Assembly: GCF_000006405.1 (NCBI RefSeq)
Contig: NW_003210480.1
Location: 120,266-184,265, forward strand
Direction: 5' to 3'
Origin: Perkinsus marinus ATCC 50983
Taxonomy: Eukaryota; Perkinsozoa; Perkinsida; Perkinsidae
Length of the DNA: 64,000 nt
Numbering within the stretch: the stretch's first letter is position 1; every line of letters starts with the position of its first letter. This document shows, piece by piece, positions 58,001-64,000 of the stretch. Position numbers and translations under genes: made by a program. The notes below the pieces were generated by a model, which worked only from the letters and a program-made list of their open reading frames with translations, had not been told where the DNA came from and did not search any database.

Positions 58001-58451
58001 AATTCCGCAGCAAAAACGGTTGATAAAGCAAATCGCTGAAGACTCTACAGTCGAATCTCGGCGCCATTTTTCCTCCTCGCATACGATAATACGTGTCCCT
58101 CCAATATGCTCCATTTTCCGCCGGCTCGATTTTTCCGCGATAATTTTCATTTCCGCACACGAGGTCTTTCCACAGCTCATCAAGCCCCGTATACGCCAAC
58201 ATCGCTCTCGAAGTCATCCCCAAAAATGCCAATGATTTTCCATCCAAATACCGTAGTATCGTTCCAACGAAAATTTCCTCCCCCACCATTTTCAAATCGC
58301 CCGTAATTTCTGCTCTGTGCGCGTCACTAACCAGATAGAGGTTTCCCAAAGGCCGCACACCGAGAGGATGGCCTGACGTGGTAGAAGCTGACTGCTTCCG
58401 AGCTCTCTTGGGTGATGGGCATTGGGCGACCGATGACGTTTGTGGGGGCAT
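55061..58451 (-). CDS. F-box / JmjC-domain hydroxylase (JMJD6-like)
   Basis: Six exons: 58451-57652, 57406-57247, 56383-56283, 55959-55913, 55712-55584, 55281-55061. Phases match and the total is 1458 nt (485 aa). An F-box-like helix set (TILRYLDGKSLAFLGMTSRA, LDELWKDLV, about 60-105) precedes the JmjC domain (FERPGKPVILTGGMKNWAG, LTEDYEVFDYFKKDMYDLL). The Fe(II) ligands are visible: H301 and D303 in SKWHVDPNATHAW and H398 in FVPRGWWHCVIN; ITIAITQNYC closes the barrel. Family members are 2-oxoglutarate oxygenases that hydroxylate or demethylate proteins; the F-box suggests a tie to SCF ubiquitin ligases. The acceptor of exon 5 (GAAG) is weaker than one nearby, but only it keeps frame. Confidence 0.9.
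56451..56607 (-). mobile_element. MITE family B, intronic copy
   Basis: CAGCGTTGGAGGAATATATG to CATTTCTCCACACT, reverse orientation. Intron 56384-57246 of the JmjC gene. Confidence 0.8.
57470..57634 (+). mobile_element. MITE family B, intronic copy
   Basis: GGGGAAAATATGCACATTTG, TACCCGAATTCGTAAGTAAA and CATGTTCCTCCAACAC. It nearly fills the JmjC intron 57407-57651. Confidence 0.8.
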
Positions 58452-58607
58452 CAGAAAGCCGTTATGAATAATAAAGCTGTTCAAAAAATATTTCCCGCTA
58501 ATTTTTCCTTTCCTTCTATAACATACAAGATATATAAGACGCAGATGATTAATTTCCACGGTAATACCATCAACAAGAGTTACAACCAACGCTAACGTTC
58601 TCGCAAT

Positions 58608-58707
58608 CAGTGGCATAATACTCCGTGAAAAACCCGATATTCGCGATATGCAGTAGTCGTGAAATATACTCTCCACTAATGTTTTCACGACACGTGTCAA
58701 ACTCCAA
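58608..58707 (+). mobile_element. MITE family A copy
   Basis: GATATTCGCGATATGCAGTA, GTCGTGAAATATACTC and GTGTCAAACTCCA; the left inverted repeat is lost. It lies 157 bp upstream of the JmjC start codon. Confidence 0.75.
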
Positions 58708-59094
58708 TGGACTAAGCATAACAACAGCCGCATAAGCAAACTCCGACCCTTTCGAGTTGCACCAAACTGCTACTGCCATGAGAATACTGCATCGCCCCAC
58801 TTCTCAAAATATTCGATTCCCTACAAAAAAACCAACCCGAATCTAGAGCAATCACCCCACTAACCCGAAAAACTCAACAGCTTCTCGTCTATCAACGTAA
58901 CCAGAAACAGATTTGGCAGTGTTTCCGACAGATTACCCTACACCCTACGATCGATCAATACAGTGCTGTAGCTGCTCTGGAGCTTCCGATAATTCAGTGA
59001 CGGACGATGCAACGATTACAGTGAGAAGAACAGTAGAATAATGAGTGAGACATTAAATCCCCACTTCTAACCTTCGTGTAATACAAATGCGTAT

Positions 59095-60565
59095 TTACTC
59101 GTGCTTCTGAACGGCGCCCTCATCAGCCTGTTCAGAGTCATCGTCGGACTCGCACTCATCCTCACACGACGAATCGTCCTCATCGGAATCGTAATCAGCA
59201 GCCTCGCCGGTATAGTATCTGATCATAATACCATTTCGACACAAGTTTTACGACCAACTTCAACCATATATTTTTGAGGAAAAAAATCGAAATCAACAGC
59301 ACATGAATTTCACCATCATATCAACCATAAACACATAAATGTAATAAACTAATATAACGATATTGGGATCATAAAGAAGGATATAAGGATAACATAATAA
59401 AAGTAATATATAGATCGTATTGTAATATGATAAACGTGATAAAATCTAATAGTTTTTCATACAATAATTTTGAATAGATGATATACAATTGGTAACTATC
59501 GATATTAACGAGTTTATAATATTATTCTGATCTTATATTTTACTACAAATTATATTCTTATGATATTATAGTATTATTGATATTTATAGGTTTACCACCA
59601 CCACGTTGACATGAAAAAATAATACCCAAAATTGAAAGTAGACCGCATTGTATACGCAAACGACCATTATAGTACACCTCGTACTGCAGTAAATGAAATT
59701 TGCAATTCAGTCTTACTTGAAGGCACGAGGAACAATATTCTCCTTCAAGTCATCAGCCTTCTCGAAATCGGCGCTCATGAAGAACTGCAGACGCTCCTTA
59801 TCAGCCTCGTCATCATCGGACTCGGAATCAGAGTCCAAATCTAAGTAGATTTCAGGGATGGGATGATCAGGTCCAAGAGGACTGAAAAAGGACACAATAC
59901 TGCAGTGAAAATTCTCAAGGTTGAAGATGCATCCAACCTCACGACGTGAGTAGAACTACATAGAATGTAAGTAACGAAGCGAAATCAAACACCATACGAA
60001 AAACAGGGATTTGCGTAGATCTCATCAACGCCCGAACGTAAAAAATCACAATCACAACAACTTGACCAAAATTTCCGTCTACATGCTGCTGATAAGAAAT
60101 GATCACAAGACTAATAAATTCACCATTTTAAATGTCTACGTACAACTACCCTACAATAAACTACAACTGACTAAAACTCCAAAACTTACGTGAAAAATCT
60201 GAAGAAAGACTCCCTCTCCTTCTGGACAGTCTTAGTAGCACCAGTCTTCTTATTCTTCTTAACCACAGACTTCAACGTGAGGTCCTTGCCAGCTTTCCAC
60301 GCCACAGTGTCGCTGTCGATAGACGTTATCTCATGACGAAGCATATCATTAACCTCGCTGAAGTGGTAGGTCTTCGACAATGACTTGTTCTCGAAGAAAG
60401 GGTTCTCGTTGAACACGAAGGTGATCTTCAANNNNNNNNNNNNNNNNNNNNNNNNNNNNNNNNNNNNNNNNNNNNNNNNNNNNNNNNNNNNNNNNNNNNN
60501 NNNNNNNNNNNNNNNNNNNNNNNNNNNNNNNTCTCGATGATGACGGAGTCGATAGGAGAAGACAT
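59095..60565 (-). CDS. NAP1: NAP1/SET-family histone chaperone, middle lost in assembly gap
   Basis: Exons after the gap: about 60431-60190, 59881-59717, 59218-59095; phases match. The NAP fold is clear: PFFENKSLSKTYHFSEVNDM, TVAWKAGKDLTLKSVVKK, ERESFFRFFTPLGP, KENIVPRAFKYYTGEAADYD, with acidic stretches (LDSDSESDDDEAD, DSDEDDSSCEDECESDDD) typical of histone-binding tails. On the far side of the gap MSSPIDSVIIE (ATG 60565) may be the start. NAP1 proteins carry H2A-H2B and assemble nucleosomes. The family's dimerisation helix and earthmuff start, roughly 100 or more residues, are missing, so the 100-N gap must be longer in reality. The 498-nt last intron is very AT-rich. Confidence 0.88.
59219..59716. 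other. AT-rich intron of NAP1
   Basis: Strikingly AT-rich against the surroundings from about 59280 to 59620 (runs of TAATAT, ATAATA). No MITE is present, unlike most long introns here. Confidence 0.7.
60432..60531. other. Assembly gap (100 N)
   Basis: Placeholder gap inside the NAP1 gene; protein length argues for several hundred missing bases. Confidence 0.99.
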
Positions 60566-62155
60566 GGAGAAACCCTGATGGAACAAGTGGATAAGCTGAG
60601 AATGGATGTGGAGTCAACGGACCTTGAGCCCTTATCGGACCTACTTTGAATCTTGCACCCTCAACCGCAAGATATCCCGCAACGGGAAGATTTTTGCTCC
60701 ACTTGTCACACTCCGCGCATGACACTCGTAGGGGACAGACGCTAGTGACAACGCGCAGCACAAAGCCAATTTTGTGGCGCGCGAAACTTTCTTACTCATC
60801 TTCTTATTCCGAATCTCAGAGATGACTGCCTAAAATTCGGAGCCGATTCGGAGTTTCACACGTCGCGTTAGATTTCTGGGGTGTCGAAGGTCATCGGAAG
60901 CTTTTTTAAGAGAAAATTTGGCGGAAAGGAATTCTCCGGTAGCGACTTTCGGAGAGGAAGCATGACGATGCTGAAGACATAACGTTTTCCCCGCTTTTAC
61001 GTGAGTTACTTCTGGCGCTTGCAAGATTCATTGATATCATTCTCAAATTAGCTTCGAATAGTTGCACTGGTTGTATCTTAAGGATACATGAAGTGAATGA
61101 TACTATTCTTCACTTGAGTCTTGGTTAAAATTCTCCCATCTTTTTACCTATGTTCTCAAGTGTGACCAATCTCAAGTGACCAGCTCGATTCATGCCATCT
61201 CAGATTGCCTATGTGATTGTTCGCGATTTTCTCGAGCCAAGGAACCAATCCTGTTACTCAAAATCGCCCCTTTTGGGTATGTATCTATTGAGAAGCATGA
61301 TTATGGGCCTAGTAGCCTATCGTCCTTGAGTACGCAATAGCAAACTCCTACGATTGCGAGAAAGCTCAGCAGCCCTCTCCCACAAGTTGTGCCATGCCAA
61401 ATACGATACAAATAACATAGAATCGATGCCAATATACTGTATAATACCGTTTGCGAACTCGATACACTACATGCAAGAATAAATCGAATACATGGTAAGG
61501 TATGATAACATATCGTGGATGCCAGTCCTTGTACGGATCATACTATCGACTCCATAGGGCTATCTATTACGTAAGGCACTACATAGGGAGTCGATGGTAG
61601 GTACGATGACACGAGTAACTATGAATAGCAAACTGATACTGACCAAGTCAGTGTAGGGAAGGAAAAGCGCACTATGCTGAACACTAGAGGGCGCTAGAGC
61701 CAGATTCGGATTCCGAAAAAAGTTGCGCAGTCATTAACCCCCTGAAATTCCCGCTATTTGCTTCGCACTAGTTTTTCACTTCACGACGAACAAATGTTTA
61801 ATTTCTTGGCGGAAATGAGCCCCGAGGCTGCTCTATTTCCAGATTTGAGCGCGTGAATTGGTAGGCAATAATTGGACTGAGAAATCCGCGAACGCTTCGA
61901 CGGAGCGTTGTGTCGTGCTGGGCGAGTGAGCGGACTCATTGTGGGAGGATCCCACTCTTATCACCGAACGCTACGGCATGCATTTTCGATCTATTCGTTT
62001 CAGTCTACTAAGCACACGGGAGAGCACAGCACTCACGTTGATGAGACACATCGGTTTTCATAACACAGAGCGCATCTTGAGCACTTAGTACTACTTGTAT
62101 TTCCTCAATTCTTGGTAAGCGTCCCCGGTAATCGTCATTGATATAGATCATCATA
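60566..62155. other. Divergent intergenic region, NAP1 / GAR1
   Basis: 1.6 kb with no recognised gene and no family A or B element. Around 61545-61605 an imperfect inverted repeat (ATCGACTCCATAGGG / CATAGGGAGTCGATGG) is visible. A GAGGGCGC/AGCGCGTG-rich stretch near 61690-61860 may be promoter-proximal. Confidence 0.4.
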
Positions 62156-63308
62156 ATGAAAGGTGGATTCGGCAAAGGAAAAGGTGGAAAAGGCAAAGGT
62201 AGTCACAAACGCGCTCATCACAGTCTCGTCGTGTTGTGATTTAAAAACTTCTCATGCTCGAGAAGTGTCTGGGGGGAGGAGAGATTTGGTGAAGGTGTGG
62301 TATGAGGATGGTACTCATGTCATGATTAATTTCGGGGACATTATGAATGGCTCTGCTGGAGCTGCTGTTAACTGCATTGAGAATATACGTATAGATAATC
62401 ACATTTTGGACGCTCTATTTAGTATGTCGTTGTGCACCACATCAATAAGCCACCGATTGGCGGTCATCATCTGAGCATAGGTTGCCGTTGTGGAATTTAA
62501 CGGATTATCACCCGTGATATGAAAACCACTAGTGAAAAACATATTTCACGACTACTGCATATCGTGAACTTCGCGTTTCTCACCGAGTTTTACGCCACTT
62601 AATGTAAAACAGGTGAAACTCCAATCGGGTCGCGATGTGCAACGCTGTATTTGCATCGGCTGTTGGTGTTAGGTAAGGGTCACCGCGCCCCTCTTGGGCC
62701 CCCTGAATGGGTAGAAGAACTCGGAGAGATGATCCACGTCTGTGAAGATGAGATGATCTGCGAAGTGTAATATATTAATTATCATACCACTCTTCCTTCA
62801 CTTCGCGATGTAGGTACCCACACTAAAGTCCCTTACTTCAATGGACGTGTGTTCCTCGAGAACAAAGAGTCAAATCGGGCAAGTGGATGAGATTCTCGGA
62901 CCCATCAATGAGTTCTACTTCTCTGTAAAGATGCAGGATGGTGTTGTTGCTAGAAGCTTCAAGACTGGCCAAAAGGTGAGCCATTGGCTTTGCGCATGCG
63001 TGCAGAATCTCTGACCATGAACAGGTCTACATTGATGGCAACCAAACTCTTCCTCTGGAGCGGTTCCTTCCTGTTAAGAAGAGTATCGGCCCTAAGAGTA
63101 GTCCAAGTGTAGGAGGGAAGGGAAATTGTGTCTATTTTAGAGCACGCCGCTGGGGGTAAGGGTAAAGGTGGCAAGGGTAAAGGAGGAAAGGGCAAGGGCT
63201 TTGGAAAGGGCAAGGGTAAGATCTCAGAGAATTCATGTCATAATGCTGCTGTACTCAGGTAAGGGTAAGGGTCATTTTGGGAAGGGTAAGGGCAAGGGAA
63301 GATGGTAG
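62156..63308 (+). CDS. GAR1: H/ACA snoRNP protein GAR1 with Gly-Lys-rich tails
   Basis: Six exons: 62156-62198, 62673-about 62769, about 62818-62975, 63025-63097, 63141-63215, 63259-63308. [14 protein letters not shown] leads into the GAR1 core: [73 protein letters not shown]. It ends in [20 protein letters not shown] and [17 protein letters not shown]1 joins dyskerin, NOP10 and NHP2 in the nucleolus for rRNA pseudouridylation. Most homologues have Gly-Arg (RGG) tails; here Lys replaces Arg. The conserved stretch VPYFN...ENKE is one frame off from both sides: the exon 2/3 junction lacks a clean donor in the right phase, and one extra base sits between ENKE and QIGQ. Confidence 0.88.
62501..62623 (-). 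mobile_element. MITE family A, intronic copy
   Basis: TATCACCCGTGATATGAAAA, CACGACTACTGCATATCGTG and AAAACAGGTGAAACTCCA. First intron of GAR1 (62199-62672). Confidence 0.85.
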
Positions 63309-63735
63309 AGGAGTGGTACTCTAATAGTGACCGTACTGTCTGTAATTGTCCCTTTTTCCTGCGCCATTGGGTCACCTTACCAACGTCTTAGGAAGATTGT
63401 AGCGTTATTCAATTCGTATGTGATGTGCATTGATCTAAACGATAGTCTGCGAAAGATTGGGAATAACAATCTTAGGGAAGGAAGCTGGGGTAGGGGTGAG
63501 TGAATCAACTCGGTACATGAGGTTTTCATTTAGTTATTAACGAGAGTGTCCGTTGTGGAAAGCCCTTTGTAATGCTGATAATCATTATGAATGCCGAGTC
63601 CCCTGAGCTTGTCTACAGAATCAACATGATGGAACTGCACTAAGCTCGGTGATGATATTACTGGGTCCAACATATGGGTAGAGGACGCGATTCGCTTTTG
63701 GTTGCTGTGGTTCTCCGATTTGTGACTGCGGCTTC
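63309..63735. other. Intergenic, nothing recognised
   Basis: Downstream of GAR1; no ORF with a domain. Confidence 0.4.
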
Positions 63736-63944
63736 CAGTGTGGGAATATATAGTATGCACATGGCCAACTACGTGTGTTGGTGACAACATGGAAATTCGG
63801 AGTAAATTTTAGGAAATTCTTTTATGTTTCGGTACACTTTTATTGGAATTCGTGTGGTCCGTGATTAGTGAGGAGACTCTTCAGCTCAGCGCGAGAAACC
63901 AAACACGTTTGCCTCAGGAACTATAGGAAGGATGTTCCAACACT
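63736..63944 (+). mobile_element. MITE family B copy
   Basis: CAGTGTGGGAATATATAGTA, GCACATGGCCAACTACGTG, CTCAGCGCGAGAAACCAAAC and GATGTTCCAACACT, with a short internal insertion near the right end. Confidence 0.8.
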
Positions 63945-64000
63945 AATTCTCTAATGGCGGTGTTCTCTAATCGGAAACTGTATATTTGGAATTCTGTGGT

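Overview
The window is nuclear DNA from a unicellular eukaryote. The best guess is an alveolate of the Perkinsus type. This is inferred from gene content (a chloroquine-resistance-transporter-like protein, a plant-type K+ channel with ankyrin repeats, T/S-rich surface proteins, a Lys-Gly-rich GAR1), from many very short GT-AG introns (mostly 45-55 nt) and from dense short inverted-repeat elements. No rRNA or spliced-leader gene was found, so the taxon is not proven. Three 100-N assembly gaps lie at 17986-18085, 34382-34481 and 60432-60531.

Layout: 0.4-7.0 kb (-) is a 16-exon ankyrin K+ channel. It is divergent from an NKAP-family splicing factor at 7.8-11.4 kb (+). A 1055-residue intact DDE-transposase-like ORF follows at 11.6-14.8 kb (+). 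A CRT-like transporter lies at 15.5-19.3 kb (-). A fossil integrase element with identical 158-bp direct repeats sits at 19.4-20.8 kb. Two copies of ribosomal protein eL41 flank a gene-poor stretch (21.4 and 24.0 kb). A one-pass membrane protein is at 24.9-25.6 kb (-). A nine-exon coiled-coil protein, possibly ciliary, is at 28.0-32.1 kb (+). A cluster of small Thr/Ser-rich secreted proteins is at 33.5-36.3 kb (+). A small coiled-coil tail-membrane protein (36.9-38.2 kb, +) and a LAG1-type ceramide synthase (40.1-41.5 kb, +) follow. A Q-rich coiled-coil protein is at 42.7-43.6 kb (-). Two identical tRNA-Lys(UUU) genes sit in a segmental duplication at 44.9-46.6 kb. Further along are a small Q/E/A-tailed protein (47.4-48.2 kb, -), two secreted one-pass membrane proteins (48.7-50.1 kb, -), a reverse-transcriptase fossil near 51.4-51.9 kb, a repeat-rich gene desert (52-55 kb), an F-box/JmjC hydroxylase (55.1-58.5 kb, -), a NAP1-family histone chaperone (59.1-60.6 kb, -) and GAR1 (62.2-63.3 kb, +).

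Exon structures were worked out by hand from GT-AG sites and reading phase. In every multi-exon gene given as complete, the summed coding length is a multiple of three, which is a strong internal check. Two families of short non-autonomous elements dominate the rest. Family A (about 100-140 bp, ends GGAGTTTCACC) has about 25 copies. Family B (about 140-210 bp, ends CAGTGT...ACACTG) has about 24 copies, and one of them has a perfect 8-bp target duplication as in hAT elements. Almost every long host intron owes its length to one or more of these.
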